Shown: positions 33,462 through 42,671, counted from the first letter of the stretch. The stretch: 64,000 bases of DNA from Paenibacillus soyae (GCF_024623455.1 NZ_JANIPJ010000009.1:62001-126000); one strand, 5' to 3'. Notes: generated from the letters alone by a model not told the origin. Numbers and translations are program-made.

Positions 33462-34133
33462 ATGAACAAAAAAATAGGCTGCCTTCATGCCCATTATTCG
33501 AATATCGCGTATATCGAGCAAGGCGTATTGCCAGGCACGTCGGCTGTAGAGTGGATTCATTTTGTGGATCCGGGGTTAATGAAACGGGTAATGGACAATC
33601 CGTGTTTTGACGAAGCCGAAGCCAAATCCAGAGTAGCGCAGCAAGTGGATTGGATCGCGAAATCGGGTGTCGACGCGATTCTGATCACGTGCACTAACTA
33701 TATCGCCCTCATGGGCGAGAATGCTTTAACAGCCGCCGTTCCCGTTATTAAAATCGACGAGCCGTTGTTCGACGATCTGATGAGGGACGGCGCACCGCAA
33801 GTGTTATTGTTTACGAATCCCGCGACCGTAGAAGGAACGATGCGAAGATTCGGGGAACACGCCGCGGGGAAAGGCATGTCTACACATACGGCAGAAGCGC
33901 GGGTGATCGATGGGGCTTTCGAGCTTATTATGATGGGACGCAAGGCGGAATACGAGCAAGTCGTGTCCAACTATATCGCGAAGATTTTCGCCTTAGAAGG
34001 AGAAGATAGGCGGCTGGCCGTTGCCCAATTGTCGATGGCGGACGCGGCGATGAAGGCTGAGCGAGAGCTGAAGGCGAGGATCGATCATCCGCTTCGTTCG
34101 CTGGCATTGCGCATGGAAGCCTTATTATTCTAG
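33462..34133 (+). CDS. Asp/Glu racemase-like protein of uncertain activity
   Basis: A 223-residue protein resembling the Asp/Glu/hydantoin racemase superfamily: KIGCLHAHYSNIAYIE, VDAILITCTNYIALMGENAL with the first catalytic-type Cys, AVPVIKIDEPLFDDLM, and VLLFTNPATVEGTMRRF. At the place of the usual second cysteine the protein reads VAQLSMADAAM, with Ser, so two-base racemase chemistry is doubtful. The start ATG has GGTGATCCGG upstream. It stands alone ahead of rsmD. It may be a lyase or isomerase of the same fold. Confidence 0.65.
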   Translation: MNKKIGCLHAHYSNIAYIEQGVLPGTSAVEWIHFVDPGLMKRVMDNPCFDEAEAKSRVAQQVDWIAKSGVDAILITCTNYIALMGENALTAAVPVIKIDEPLFDDLMRDGAPQVLLFTNPATVEGTMRRFGEHAAGKGMSTHTAEARVIDGAFELIMMGRKAEYEQVVSNYIAKIFALEGEDRRLAVAQLSMADAAMKAERELKARIDHPLRSLALRMEALLF

Positions 34134-34182
34134 ACGAGATATGGTACGATAGGCGGGAATGATCGCGAAAGGGGCAATTGCA

Positions 34183-34779
34183 GTGAGAGTCATTGCGGGC
34201 GTAGCGAAAGGGCGCGCGCTGAAGGCTGTGCCGGGCTCGAATACGAGGCCGACTACGGACAAAGTGAAGGAAGCCATATTCAGCATGATAGGACCTTATT
34301 TCGAGGGGGGCACCGCGCTTGATTTGTTCGCGGGCACGGGCGGGCTCGGCATCGAGGCTTGGAGCAGAGGCGTCGAGCGAGTGATCTTCGTCGATAAGGA
34401 GAAGATAAGCCTCGACATTATTCGCCAAAACGTCAAAACGGCGGGAGCGGAGAGCGCGGCGGAAATATACAGGAACGATGCGGACCGCGCGGTGAAAGCG
34501 TTGGCAAAACGGGACATCGCGTTTTCCCTAGTCTTCCTCGACCCGCCGTACCGGATGACGGCGATGGACGAGGTGATGGCCGAGCTCGCGGAGAAGGGAA
34601 TGCTGGAGAGCGGCGCGACGATCGTCGTGGAGCATGATGCAGCCCACCGGTATCCGGAGCAGCTTGAGGGCTTCGAGCAGTTAAAGCAGGCGAAATACGG
34701 CGATACGGCCGTTACGATATATCGGTACATAGGAATTGACGACAGCGATAGGAGCGAGACGGATGACAACGAACAATGA
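34183..34779 (+). CDS. rsmD: 16S rRNA (guanine966-N2)-methyltransferase RsmD
   Basis: A 198-residue Rossmann-fold methyltransferase. The GTG at 34183 gives [13 protein letters not shown], the conserved start; AAAGGGG lies nine bases upstream. SAM-binding motif is [19 protein letters not shown], and the catalytic motif is LVFLDPPYR. It methylates G966 of 16S rRNA. It overlaps the coaD gene by 17 bases, matching the ylbH-ylbI pair of B. subtilis. Confidence 0.95.
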   Translation: MRVIAGVAKGRALKAVPGSNTRPTTDKVKEAIFSMIGPYFEGGTALDLFAGTGGLGIEAWSRGVERVIFVDKEKISLDIIRQNVKTAGAESAAEIYRNDADRAVKALAKRDIAFSLVFLDPPYRMTAMDEVMAELAEKGMLESGATIVVEHDAAHRYPEQLEGFEQLKQAKYGDTAVTIYRYIGIDDSDRSETDDNEQ

Positions 34780-35287
34780 CACCCAGCAATCATGCAAAAA
34801 AGAGCGGATCGCGGTTTACCCGGGCAGCTTCGATCCGGTGACCAACGGCCATCTGGACATTATCCAGCGATCGGCGAAGCAGTTCGACCGGCTGATCGTC
34901 GCCGTGCTGAACAACACAAGCAAAACGCCGCTGTTCACCATCGAAGAGCGGAAGCAGCTTCTTGCCGAGGTCACCCAAGACATCCCGAACGTGGAAATCG
35001 ACAGCTTCCGGGATTTGCTCGTCCGTTTCGTTCGCGGGAAGGACGCGGACGTCATCATAAGAGGTATTCGTTCGGTAACCGATTTCGAATACGAGCTCCA
35101 AATGGCCTCGACGAACCATCAGCTCGACGGGGAGATCGATACGATGTTCATGATGACGAATCCGAAATATTCGTATTTGAGCTCCAGCATCGTGAAGGAA
35201 ATCGCCAAATTCAACGGCGAGGTACGCGAGCTGGTGCCGCCTGCCGTTGAAGCCCGCTTGAAAGCAAAATATTCGGCGGGTTCTTAA
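34763..35287 (+). CDS. coaD: Phosphopantetheine adenylyltransferase (CoaD)
   Basis: A 174-residue nucleotidyltransferase for the fourth step of coenzyme A synthesis. Signature elements: [18 protein letters not shown] with the HxGH-type motif, [17 protein letters not shown], and [15 protein letters not shown]. The ATG at 34763 is chosen (GGAGCGAG upstream) giving an N-terminal extension of about 14 residues before IAVYPGSF, slightly long for the family. Co-transcribed with rsmD. Confidence 0.96.
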   Translation: MTTNNDTQQSCKKERIAVYPGSFDPVTNGHLDIIQRSAKQFDRLIVAVLNNTSKTPLFTIEERKQLLAEVTQDIPNVEIDSFRDLLVRFVRGKDADVIIRGIRSVTDFEYELQMASTNHQLDGEIDTMFMMTNPKYSYLSSSIVKEIAKFNGEVRELVPPAVEARLKAKYSAGS

Positions 35288-35298
35288 GGGAAGCCCCG

Positions 35299-36531
35299 TC
35301 ACCGAAATTTGCCACCTGGGAGTCTTCCCGTCCCGAGCGCGAACCGAACAAGGAGCGCAAGCAGCAGCAGAACGCCTGCCGCGGATAACGACATTGGCCA
35401 TAGCGCCGGAAGATCGCTGACGGCAATGCCGCCGCCTGCTCCGTAGTCGGCGGGATTGCCCTGAAGCATGGCCGGGAACGCGCCGTTCGTCACAAGCTTG
35501 GCCGCGAGCCAGCTCAGCGGCTTCCACAGCAGCAGCGTTAACAGGAAAGCGTGCAGCGAATGATTGAGACGATGCGCGATAAACGGAAGCAGCTTCAGAT
35601 CCGTGCCCGTTATGGCGTAGCCGGTCTGGAGAATGCCCGCAAAACCGCTCCAGGCAAGCACCGCCGCGATGATCGCGCAGGCGAAGGCCGCGCTGCCGCC
35701 CGGCGCTTGCCAGATCGCGGCGGCATAGGCGCCGAGATGGCTTTCGAACAGGGCAGGGCCAAGAAACGCGAAGCCTTGCTCCGTGATCGGCGAGAGCAGC
35801 GGCTCCGACAATCTGGCGAGCATCGAGGCGAAGATCATGAAGCCGCCTACGACCATCAGCTTCTGAACGCTGCCGGCAACGGCGTCGCCAAGCACTTTGC
35901 CGAAGCTGCGGCCGTCTTGCTCCCTGCCGGCTTGAAGGCTTTGGGCGAATGCCGACAATAAGCCGGCCGATGCAACGCTGCGGTCTCCGTCTTCGCTCGG
36001 GGCGTCTGCGGACGTTTCATTCTGTTTCCTTCTTCGGAATAGCAGCGCGATGAGCAGCAGCCATAGGGCGGAAGCCCAGACGGCTGCTGTTATCATCATG
36101 CCCGCAATCGGCTTGTGAAGGAAGCCGGCGCCGATAACGACGAGCATGAATAGCGGATTGGGCATATGCGCGAAGGCTAGCAGCCGCTGCCCCTGCGCTC
36201 GGCTTAGCAGCTCGCGCTTGCGCAGCGAGGCGACGGCCTCCGAGCCGGCCGGGAAGCCTCCGAGCCATCCGATGACCAGCGCCAAAGCGGCTTCGCCGGG
36301 AAGGCCCGTCACTCGGCGCATGGCCGGCTGCAGCAGGGCGCCGATCGCGTGCGCGAGCCCGAACGCCAGCATGATTTCATACAAAACCAGGAACGGAAGC
36401 ATCCCGGGGAACACGATATTCCACCAAACGGTAAGGCCTTGCAGCGACGCTTGGAAGGAAGCGTCCGGCTGAATAATGATGGAGCCGACCAGCAGGATCG
36501 ACAAGATAGCGAGCAGAATCGTTTTGGGCAA
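35299..36531 (-). CDS. ylbJ: Sporulation integral membrane protein YlbJ
   Basis: A 410-residue membrane protein with about nine hydrophobic segments and GATE/nucleoside-recognition-like motifs: VWWNIVFPGMLPFLVLYEIM, VIGWLGGFPAGSEAVASL, FAHMPNPLFMLVVIGAGFL, ILQTGYAITGTDLKLLPF. YlbJ is made in the mother cell under sigma-E and is needed for heat-resistant spores. It converges on coaD (11 bases apart) and diverges from the YlbL-like protease gene. No clear sigma-E box was recognised upstream. Confidence 0.93.
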   Translation of the reverse strand: MPKTILLAILSILLVGSIIIQPDASFQASLQGLTVWWNIVFPGMLPFLVLYEIMLAFGLAHAIGALLQPAMRRVTGLPGEAALALVIGWLGGFPAGSEAVASLRKRELLSRAQGQRLLAFAHMPNPLFMLVVIGAGFLHKPIAGMMITAAVWASALWLLLIALLFRRRKQNETSADAPSEDGDRSVASAGLLSAFAQSLQAGREQDGRSFGKVLGDAVAGSVQKLMVVGGFMIFASMLARLSEPLLSPITEQGFAFLGPALFESHLGAYAAAIWQAPGGSAAFACAIIAAVLAWSGFAGILQTGYAITGTDLKLLPFIAHRLNHSLHAFLLTLLLWKPLSWLAAKLVTNGAFPAMLQGNPADYGAGGGIAVSDLPALWPMSLSAAGVLLLLALLVRFALGTGRLPGGKFR

Positions 36532-36633
36532 GACCGTTCAACTCCTCTTGGACATACCTCTTCCATTTCATTAGTACGCCGGACAACCCGGAGATAGACC
36601 AGATGAGAAGCATAGATTGGAGGGGAACAGCCT

Positions 36634-37710
36634 ATGCATAAAGGAATATCGGCCGCGCGGCGCATCGTGTTGTCGGCATCGGCGACCGCTCTCGTCATGT
36701 GGGGGCTGTTATACGCGCCGACGCCTTATCTCGTATACGAGCCGGGCATCGCGGTGCCGGTGGAGCCGATGATCGAATCCGTTTCGGACGAAACGGATGA
36801 ACGCGGAGAGCTGCTGCTCACGGCCGTCAAGCTGACGGCGCCGAACATGTGGAGCGTCCTCAAGGCGATGGTCGACAGCGATCGGGATATTTATATGAAA
36901 AGCGACGTATTCGGCCAGTATTCGAAGGAACAATATTCGGAGCGGTTGACGGTTATTATGGAGGGCTCGCAGAATGATGCCGTCGAAGCGGCTTACCGGT
37001 ATGCGGACGTGCCTTACGAGGTGCGGACGGAAGCGATTATCGTCACGGACGTCATCTTGATCGCGGACCGGCCGGCTGGGAAGCTAAGGGCCGGGGACAA
37101 ACTGATCGGCTTGCGGGGCGGCGCGAAATTCGAGAGCGTGGAGGATGCGGCAAGCCAAGTAGCGGAGGCGATGCGGGGGCTGCAGAGCGGCGCCGTGAAG
37201 AGCTTAGTCGTAGAAGCGGAGCGAAACGGATCGCGGATCGATGTCGAGCTAACGTCAGGCCGGGCAATGGACGGCGCGGGCGGCCAGAAAGCGAGGCAGC
37301 TTGCCGAGCTTCTCGGCGTCAAAGGCTTTACGGAGCTGCGAAGCGTCCAGGCGGTGGATGAACGGCAGGCGCTCCGCATTTCCGCTGGCGAAATCGGCGG
37401 TCCTTCCGCGGGACTCGTGTTCGCGCTTGGCGCTATCGACCTGCTTACGGACGGCGACTTGACGGGCGGGGCCCGCATTGCCGCCACGGGCACGATCGAT
37501 CCCGACGGCAAGGTAGGAGCCATCGGAGGCATTAAGCAGAAGGTCGTGGCGACGGATGGCGAAGGAGCCGAGCTGTTCCTCGTGCCGAAAGCGAACGAGG
37601 GAGATGCGAAAGCGAAATCGAAGCGAATGGGATCGAAGATGAAGATCGTGGGGGTCCAAACCCTTCGGGAGGCAACGGACGCCATTGCCTCCTTCCTGAG
37701 GGAACGTTAG
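36634..37710 (+). CDS. YlbL-like secreted/membrane Lon-type serine protease with PDZ domain
   Basis: A 358-residue protein with an N-terminal membrane anchor (about residues 12-28), a PDZ-like region (about 130-210: VILIADRPAGKLRAGDKLIG) and a Lon-type protease domain. The catalytic Ser is in IGGPSAGLVFALGAID and the Lys in GAIGGIKQKVVA. The family includes SepM, a pheromone-processing protease, and B. subtilis YlbL, a membrane protease linked to cell-division checkpoint recovery. The 3' end overlaps that of tmcAL on the other strand by four bases. Confidence 0.92.
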   Translation: MHKGISAARRIVLSASATALVMWGLLYAPTPYLVYEPGIAVPVEPMIESVSDETDERGELLLTAVKLTAPNMWSVLKAMVDSDRDIYMKSDVFGQYSKEQYSERLTVIMEGSQNDAVEAAYRYADVPYEVRTEAIIVTDVILIADRPAGKLRAGDKLIGLRGGAKFESVEDAASQVAEAMRGLQSGAVKSLVVEAERNGSRIDVELTSGRAMDGAGGQKARQLAELLGVKGFTELRSVQAVDERQALRISAGEIGGPSAGLVFALGAIDLLTDGDLTGGARIAATGTIDPDGKVGAIGGIKQKVVATDGEGAELFLVPKANEGDAKAKSKRMGSKMKIVGVQTLREATDAIASFLRER

Positions 37711-38951
37711 AGCATGATCGGGGCGTCGCGGTAATCGCGGAACAGAGCCTTTCCAAGATCGACGCCAGGCACCCCGAGCATGTACGCGTTGCTTGCCCGG
37801 ACGTCTAGATCCAAATAGCGGAACGCGCCGGGAGGCCTCGCGGCGCTCATAAGCACGGGCAGGGAAGCTTCCTTGCGCATGCGCTTCAGCAGTTCTCTTC
37901 CTTTGCCGGTGAAGCCCAGAACCCGGATGTACTCGACTCCTGCGGAAAGCCTCTCCCGGGTGAAATCTTCCTTGCGGTGGCCGAGCAGCAAGGAGAGGAG
38001 GGCGCGCTGCAGCTTCGTGCGGGTGTATCTTTTTGTTTTGAGCGAGCTAAGCAAGCCCTCGACGCTCCAATCCGCAAGCTCCGGCAGCGCGTTCAACATC
38101 CGGTGCTCCAAGCCTTCCGTTATTTCGCGATGCTCGGCCAAGCGGGCGGCGTCGCTCGTGAGCAAGGTGCGGAAGAGCGAATCGGCATATCGCTCCCAAT
38201 CCATCGGGGGAATGCCTGATGCCACCCGTTCCGTTAAAATCCCGTATGTCGATGGAGGCACGTAGTTTTGCGCTTCGGCTAAGGAACCGCTTTCTAAAAG
38301 CAGCTTGCGGATGGCGGTCGCGCTTGCGATCGAGCCGTCCGTCACGTCCGTCTGGTGATATTGCGCCTTCTCTCGCGCGATCGTGTGCGGAGTCATGGAC
38401 CCGTTCATTCGTTTCAGCGCGATCAAATAATGCAGGCCAAGCGTATGGTTCGGCTTGTCGAACGGGAAGCGGGCATCCTCTTCGAAGCCCTGCTCTTGAA
38501 GGTAGGATTGAACGGCGGCGCTGTAAGCGGCAGGGTAGCTTTCTCCGTCATCGAGCTGCCCTTTGAGCAGCTCGCGGAATCTGGCCGGCTCTTCGGCCGC
38601 GATTTCCGCGGCGCGCGATAGCGGCCCAAACTCACCGCTTTCGGTCCCGAAGCAGAAGGCGTCTACGACGCCGGTCGCCTCCAGCAGCGCAACGGCGCCG
38701 TAAGCGAACCATTCCGCGGCTTGCGTCGCGTATGCGGACGGCAGCTCGATGACGAGATCGCAGCCTCCCGCAAGCGCCATGCGGGTCCGCGTCCACTTGT
38801 CCCACATCGCGGGTTCGCCGCGCTGGAGGAAATGTCCGCTCATGACGGCGACGACCGCTTCGGCTCCTGTTATTTTCGCCGATTGGCGCAAATGATATAG
38901 ATGTCCGTTATGAAAAGGGTTATATTCCACGATTAATCCGACCGCCCGCAT
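37707..38951 (-). CDS. tmcAL: tRNA(Met) cytidine acetate ligase TmcAL
   Basis: A 414-residue protein starting GLIVEYNPFHNGHLYHL, with the HxGH nucleotidyltransferase-like motif, VVAVMSGHFLQRGEPAMWDK and LVIELPSAYATQAAEWFAYG. TmcAL (YlbM) acetylates C34 of elongator tRNA-Met using acetate and ATP. The C-terminal half is helical (LLSLLLGHRKEDFT). It is divergent from ylbN with a strong sigma-A promoter in between for the latter. Length is normal. Confidence 0.95.
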   Translation of the reverse strand: MRAVGLIVEYNPFHNGHLYHLRQSAKITGAEAVVAVMSGHFLQRGEPAMWDKWTRTRMALAGGCDLVIELPSAYATQAAEWFAYGAVALLEATGVVDAFCFGTESGEFGPLSRAAEIAAEEPARFRELLKGQLDDGESYPAAYSAAVQSYLQEQGFEEDARFPFDKPNHTLGLHYLIALKRMNGSMTPHTIAREKAQYHQTDVTDGSIASATAIRKLLLESGSLAEAQNYVPPSTYGILTERVASGIPPMDWERYADSLFRTLLTSDAARLAEHREITEGLEHRMLNALPELADWSVEGLLSSLKTKRYTRTKLQRALLSLLLGHRKEDFTRERLSAGVEYIRVLGFTGKGRELLKRMRKEASLPVLMSAARPPGAFRYLDLDVRASNAYMLGVPGVDLGKALFRDYRDAPIML

Positions 38952-39060
38952 CGCTAATCAGCCTTTCGTCGCTTGATTGACAATCGATTTCAATATAGCA
39001 TAGAGAGGATGCTTCGTCACGGCGCGCGCAAGGACTAATCAATTCGACGGCGTGAAATTG

Positions 39061-39090
39061 TTGACAAAAGATCGGATAAATCGCTATAAT
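39061..39090 (+). promoter_or_regulatory. Sigma-A promoter of ylbN-rpmF
   Basis: Consensus TTGACA and consensus TATAAT separated by 18 bases, 27 bases upstream of the ylbN start. It is among the best matches in the window. Confidence 0.88.
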
Positions 39091-39116
39091 AATCTTTGTT
39101 TGTTTGGAGTGATGTT

Positions 39117-39641
39117 ATGCAGTTTCATATGCAAGAATTGATGTCCAAGGGCCTTAAGGCCACGGTGCGGGAGAAGCTGGACGTCAGCGAGCTGTTCAAG
39201 GATCGTGCGGATGTCATTGCGGCTGGACCGCTGCACGTATCGCTTGACGTAGTCGGCAACGAAGGCTTCGTTACGGTATCCGGCGAGCTGACCATCGATC
39301 TGGAGCTTGCGTGCTCGCGCTGCTTGGACAAGGTCGAAGAGCATACGGTCATTCCGTACTTCGAGCAGTTCAAGCCGGCGGCGTCCGAGGAGGCAGACGA
39401 CGATCTGACCGACGCGGACGAGGACGACGATTTCGTGGAAGTGACGACGGAGAGGCTGGATTTAAAACCGTTCCTCGAAGAAGCGCTTCTGGTGTTCATG
39501 CCGTTCGCCCCGCTGTGCGGCAAGGATTGCAAGGGACTCTGTCAGTCCTGCGGAGAAAACTTAAATGAGCGAACATGCGAATGCAAACACGAGCGGATCG
39601 ACCCTCGGTTTGAAGCGCTGAAGGATTTATTTAAGGATTAA
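39117..39641 (+). CDS. ylbN: YceD/DUF177 family protein (YlbN)
   Basis: A 174-residue protein of the DUF177 family, linked to large-subunit rRNA accumulation. It has the cysteine motif ELACSRCLDKVE, an acidic stretch (EEADDDLTDADEDDDF), and a C-terminal cysteine cluster (CGKDCKGLCQSCGENLNE). ATG at 39117 follows GGAGTGATG. It is paired with rpmF 36 bases downstream, the near-universal ylbN/yceD-rpmF order, giving strong support. Confidence 0.93.
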   Translation: MQFHMQELMSKGLKATVREKLDVSELFKDRADVIAAGPLHVSLDVVGNEGFVTVSGELTIDLELACSRCLDKVEEHTVIPYFEQFKPAASEEADDDLTDADEDDDFVEVTTERLDLKPFLEEALLVFMPFAPLCGKDCKGLCQSCGENLNERTCECKHERIDPRFEALKDLFKD

Positions 39642-39677
39642 GAGCGATGATTTGATTTTGTGAAGGAGGTGGGAAAT

Positions 39678-39851
39678 ATGGCAGTACCACAACGTAGAAC
39701 ATCCAAAACTCGCCGCGACAAGCGTCGTACGCACTTTAAGCTTGCGATACCGGGTATGGTGAAATGCGAGCAATGCGGCGAGCTGAAATTGGCTCACCAC
39801 GTGTGCAAAGTATGCGGATATTACAAAACAAAAGAGATCATTTCCCAATAA
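39678..39851 (+). CDS. rpmF: 50S ribosomal protein L32
   Basis: A 57-residue protein, [20 protein letters not shown], with a zinc ribbon (CEQCGELKL and CKVCGYY). The zinc-binding cysteines make it the zinc-type L32. ATG behind GGAGGTGGG. A strong terminator follows. Confidence 0.98.
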   Translation: MAVPQRRTSKTRRDKRRTHFKLAIPGMVKCEQCGELKLAHHVCKVCGYYKTKEIISQ

Positions 39852-39867
39852 TAATGATTTCGGGCGG

Positions 39868-39903
39868 ATAGCACTTCACTTAACGGTGAGGTGCTATTTT
39901 TTG
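39868..39903 (+). terminator. Terminator after rpmF
   Basis: ATAGCAC-TCAC pairs with GTGA-GTGCTAT around TTAACG, then six Ts. Confidence 0.9.
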
Positions 39904-39937
39904 TTTGGACCTGCTGCATATTGTGATCGATCTGGAG

Positions 39938-39967
39938 TTGACCTCGGCAGAGGTTTTCCCATATACT
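39938..39967 (+). promoter_or_regulatory. Promoter of the fapR-plsX-fab operon
   Basis: TTGACC, 18 bases, TATACT. The FapR operator begins four bases after the -10 box, where binding would block initiation. Confidence 0.8.
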
Positions 39968-39970
39968 GTT

Positions 39971-39987
39971 TTAGTACCTGGTGATAA
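39971..39987 (+). promoter_or_regulatory. FapR operator
   Basis: TTAGTACCTGGTGATAA closely matches the conserved FapR binding palindrome (TTAGTACCTGNTACTAA-type) and overlaps the expected transcription start of fapR. It predicts autoregulation relieved by malonyl-CoA. Confidence 0.88.
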
Positions 39988-40060
39988 AAAGCTGCTTTAT
40001 ACATATAACGATAAGGGAAAATCCAAATACGATAAAAGAAGCGGGCGAAGGGGGCCGAGC

Positions 40061-40648
40061 ATGGAACGAATGCCCAAGCGTCAGCGCCATCAGTTGCTGG
40101 CCCAGCATATAGACGACAATCCGTTCATAACGGACCGGGAGCTTACGAGACTGCTGAAGGTTAGCATACAGACCGTCAGACTCGACCGGATGGAGCTTGG
40201 TATTCCGGAGCTCCGGGAAAGAATGAAGCTTATGGCCGAGCGGTCGTACGATTCCGTGCGGTCGTTGCCTCTGCACGAGGTGATCGGCGATATCGTCGAT
40301 CTGGAGCTGGACAAGAGCGGAATATCCATCTTCGAGATCCGCGAGGAGCATGTTTTCTCCCGTACGGGCATCGCCCGGGGCCATCATGTGTTCGCCCAAG
40401 CGAATTCGCTGGCCGTTGCGGTTATTAACGACGCGATCGCTCTGACGGTTACGGCGGATATCCGGTTCATCCGGCCCGTCAAGCTCGGAGAGAAGTGCAT
40501 CGCGAAAGCGTATGTCCGCTCGATCTCGGGCGAGAGAAGCAAATCGAAGGTCGAATTGTTCACGTACGTGGGCGACGAGATGGTGTTCCAGGGCAACTTC
40601 GTCATTTACAGGTCCGCTGGCGACAGAGACAACGGAGGGGGAGAATAA
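40061..40648 (+). CDS. fapR: Transcription factor FapR
   Basis: A 195-residue repressor of fatty acid and phospholipid synthesis. The N-terminal helix-turn-helix includes RQRHQLLAQHIDDNPFITDR and LLKVSIQTVRLDRMELGIPE; the C-terminal hot-dog domain (about 75-195) binds malonyl-CoA, with NSLAVAVINDAIALT. The ATG at 40061 (MERMPKRQ) follows AGGGGG; a longer frame upstream would cover the operator and promoter. It is the first gene of the plsX-fabH-fabD-fabG-acpP run. Confidence 0.96.
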   Translation: MERMPKRQRHQLLAQHIDDNPFITDRELTRLLKVSIQTVRLDRMELGIPELRERMKLMAERSYDSVRSLPLHEVIGDIVDLELDKSGISIFEIREEHVFSRTGIARGHHVFAQANSLAVAVINDAIALTVTADIRFIRPVKLGEKCIAKAYVRSISGERSKSKVELFTYVGDEMVFQGNFVIYRSAGDRDNGGGE

Positions 40649-40649
40649 C

Positions 40650-41639
40650 ATGCGGATCGCCATTGATGCGATGGGGGGAGACCACGCCCCGGGATTAATC
40701 GTGCAAGGAGCGCTGGAGGCCGCCAAAGAGTGGCCGGACACGGAGCTGCTGCTGGTCGGCAACCAAGCGGTCATCGAACCGCTCGTGAAGGACAAGCTTC
40801 CGGCGAACGTAAAGATCCATCATGCGGACGACGTCATCGGTCCCGACGATGAGCCGGTGAAGGCCGTCAGAAGGAAGAAGACGTCCTCTATGGTCATCGC
40901 GGGTCAGCTCGTGAAGGACAAGGAAGCGGACGCGATGATGTCGGCAGGCAATACCGGGGCGCTCATGACGACCGGCTTGCTCGTCGTCGGACGAATGGAA
41001 GGAATCGAGCGTCCCGCTCTCGCGCCGATGATTCCGACGATGGACGATGTCGGCGTGCTGTCGCTCGATCTGGGAGCCAACATGGACGCGAAGCCGGAGC
41101 ATCTTCTTCAGTACGCGATCATGGGGAGCATCTACCGGGCCAAGGTTCACGGCATTCAGAAGCCGCGTGTAGGCCTGCTGAACGTCGGCACGGAAGCGAA
41201 AAAAGGCAACGAGCTCACGAAAGCGGCCTACGAGCTGCTTGAGCAGGCGCCGGTCCATTTCGTCGGCAATGTGGAGTCGAGGGATATTCTTAACGGCAGC
41301 TGCGACGTGCTGGTGTGCGACGGCTTCGCGGGCAATATTATGCTGAAGTCGCTCGAAGGCACGGCCGGTGCGATATTCTCCGTGCTGAAGGATGCCTTCG
41401 GCAGCTCGCTGCTGACGAAGGTTGCGGCGGCGATCATGCTTCCGAAGCTGAAGCAGGTGAAGAAGAAGCTCGATTACAAGGAGCATGGCGGAGCTCCTCT
41501 GCTGGGCTTGAACGGACTCGTCGTCAAGTGCCACGGTTCATCGGACGCCACCGCGGTGAAGAACGCGGTCCGTCAAACCCGGATCGCGCTCCAAGGTAAA
41601 TTGATTGAATCGATCTCCGCAGAAATCAACCGGAAGTGA
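40650..41639 (+). CDS. plsX: Phosphate acyltransferase PlsX
   Basis: A 329-residue enzyme that makes acyl-phosphate from acyl-ACP for PlsY. It begins MRIAIDAMGGDHAPGLIVQG, with SAGNTGALM and CDGFAGNIMLKSLEG as family signatures. One base separates it from fapR and GGAGGGGGAG lies upstream. With FakA/DegV at the window start, it joins exogenous and endogenous acyl supply to phospholipid synthesis. Confidence 0.97.
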   Translation: MRIAIDAMGGDHAPGLIVQGALEAAKEWPDTELLLVGNQAVIEPLVKDKLPANVKIHHADDVIGPDDEPVKAVRRKKTSSMVIAGQLVKDKEADAMMSAGNTGALMTTGLLVVGRMEGIERPALAPMIPTMDDVGVLSLDLGANMDAKPEHLLQYAIMGSIYRAKVHGIQKPRVGLLNVGTEAKKGNELTKAAYELLEQAPVHFVGNVESRDILNGSCDVLVCDGFAGNIMLKSLEGTAGAIFSVLKDAFGSSLLTKVAAAIMLPKLKQVKKKLDYKEHGGAPLLGLNGLVVKCHGSSDATAVKNAVRQTRIALQGKLIESISAEINRK

Positions 41640-41648
41640 GTGAGTTGC

Positions 41649-42635
41649 ATGAGTCTGCATCCTGTCGGCATTATTGGAACGGGCAAATATGTGCCCGAAC
41701 GTATTCTTACAAATCAACAGCTCGAGGAAATGGTCGAAACGAACGACGAATGGATCGTTACGCGCACCGGCATTAAGGAGCGACGCCTGGCGGCGGAAGC
41801 CGAAGCCACTTCCGATCTCGCTCTGGAAGCGTCGAAACGGGCAATCGAGGCCGCCGGTCTGACGGCGGAGGATATCGACCTCATCATTGTGGCGACGATC
41901 ACGCCGGACATGTTCTTCCCGTCGACCGCTTGTCTGCTCCAGGACAAGCTGGGCGCGTCGAAAGCGGCGGCGTTCGACTTGTCGGCGGCGTGCTCGGGCT
42001 TCATCTATGGACTTGCCACCGCCTCGAACATGATCGCGACGGGCATGTACAAGCATGTTCTGGTCGTCGGCGCGGAGACGTTGTCCCGCATTACGGACTA
42101 TACGGACCGCAATACGTGCATCCTGTTCGGAGACGGCGCGGGCGCCGTCGTGCTTGGGCAAGTGGAGGAAGGAAGAGGCTTCCGATCTTTCGAGCTTGGA
42201 GCGGACGGCAGCGGCGGCGAGCTGCTGAAGGTGAGCGGCGGCGGATCGCGCCTGCCGGCTTCCGAAGCGAGCTTGTCCGGCAAACATCATTATATTCATA
42301 TGGCGGGCAACGACGTTTTTAAATTCGCGGTGCGGATTATGGGCAGCGCAGCAGAGGATGCGTTGGCGAAGGCCGGCATGACCAAAGAAGACGTGGATCT
42401 TCTCGTGCCGCACCAAGCCAATATCCGGATTATCCAGTCGGCCCTGAACCGTCTGAACCTGGCGGAAGAGAAGGCTATGATTAATCTGGACAAATACGGC
42501 AACATGTCCGCGGCTTCCATACCGGTAGCACTTGCGGAGGCCGTTGAGCAGAATCGCGTGAAAGAGGGAGACTGCCTCGTATTCGTCGGCTTCGGCGGCG
42601 GATTGACGTGGGGCGCGTCCGTATTGATCTGGTAA
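41649..42635 (+). CDS. fabH: 3-oxoacyl-ACP synthase III (FabH)
   Basis: A 328-residue condensing enzyme that starts fatty acid synthesis from acyl-CoA and malonyl-ACP. Catalytic Cys is in DLSAACSGFIYGL, His in LLVPHQANIRII, and Asn in INLDKYGNMSAASIP. The ATG at 41649 was chosen; an in-frame GTG at 41640 is an alternative. FabH substrate choice determines branched versus straight chains; in this group branched primers are usual, but the sequence alone does not prove it. Confidence 0.97.
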   Translation: MSLHPVGIIGTGKYVPERILTNQQLEEMVETNDEWIVTRTGIKERRLAAEAEATSDLALEASKRAIEAAGLTAEDIDLIIVATITPDMFFPSTACLLQDKLGASKAAAFDLSAACSGFIYGLATASNMIATGMYKHVLVVGAETLSRITDYTDRNTCILFGDGAGAVVLGQVEEGRGFRSFELGADGSGGELLKVSGGGSRLPASEASLSGKHHYIHMAGNDVFKFAVRIMGSAAEDALAKAGMTKEDVDLLVPHQANIRIIQSALNRLNLAEEKAMINLDKYGNMSAASIPVALAEAVEQNRVKEGDCLVFVGFGGGLTWGASVLIW

Positions 42636-42671
42636 TCGGCATGTGCCGCATGTCCGGCGCGTCCGGCATGT
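42636..42671 (+). repeat. Four-unit imperfect 9-base tandem repeat
   Basis: Directly after the fabH stop: TCGGCATGT, GCCGCATGT, CCGGCGCGT, CCGGCATGT. It ends about 20 bases before the fabD ribosome binding site. It may be a slippage product with no function. Confidence 0.6.

Noticed and set aside
33223..33465. 80-residue plus-strand frame after the orphan hairpin
   Set aside because: Starts at the edge of a terminator, has no family signature and overlaps the next gene start.
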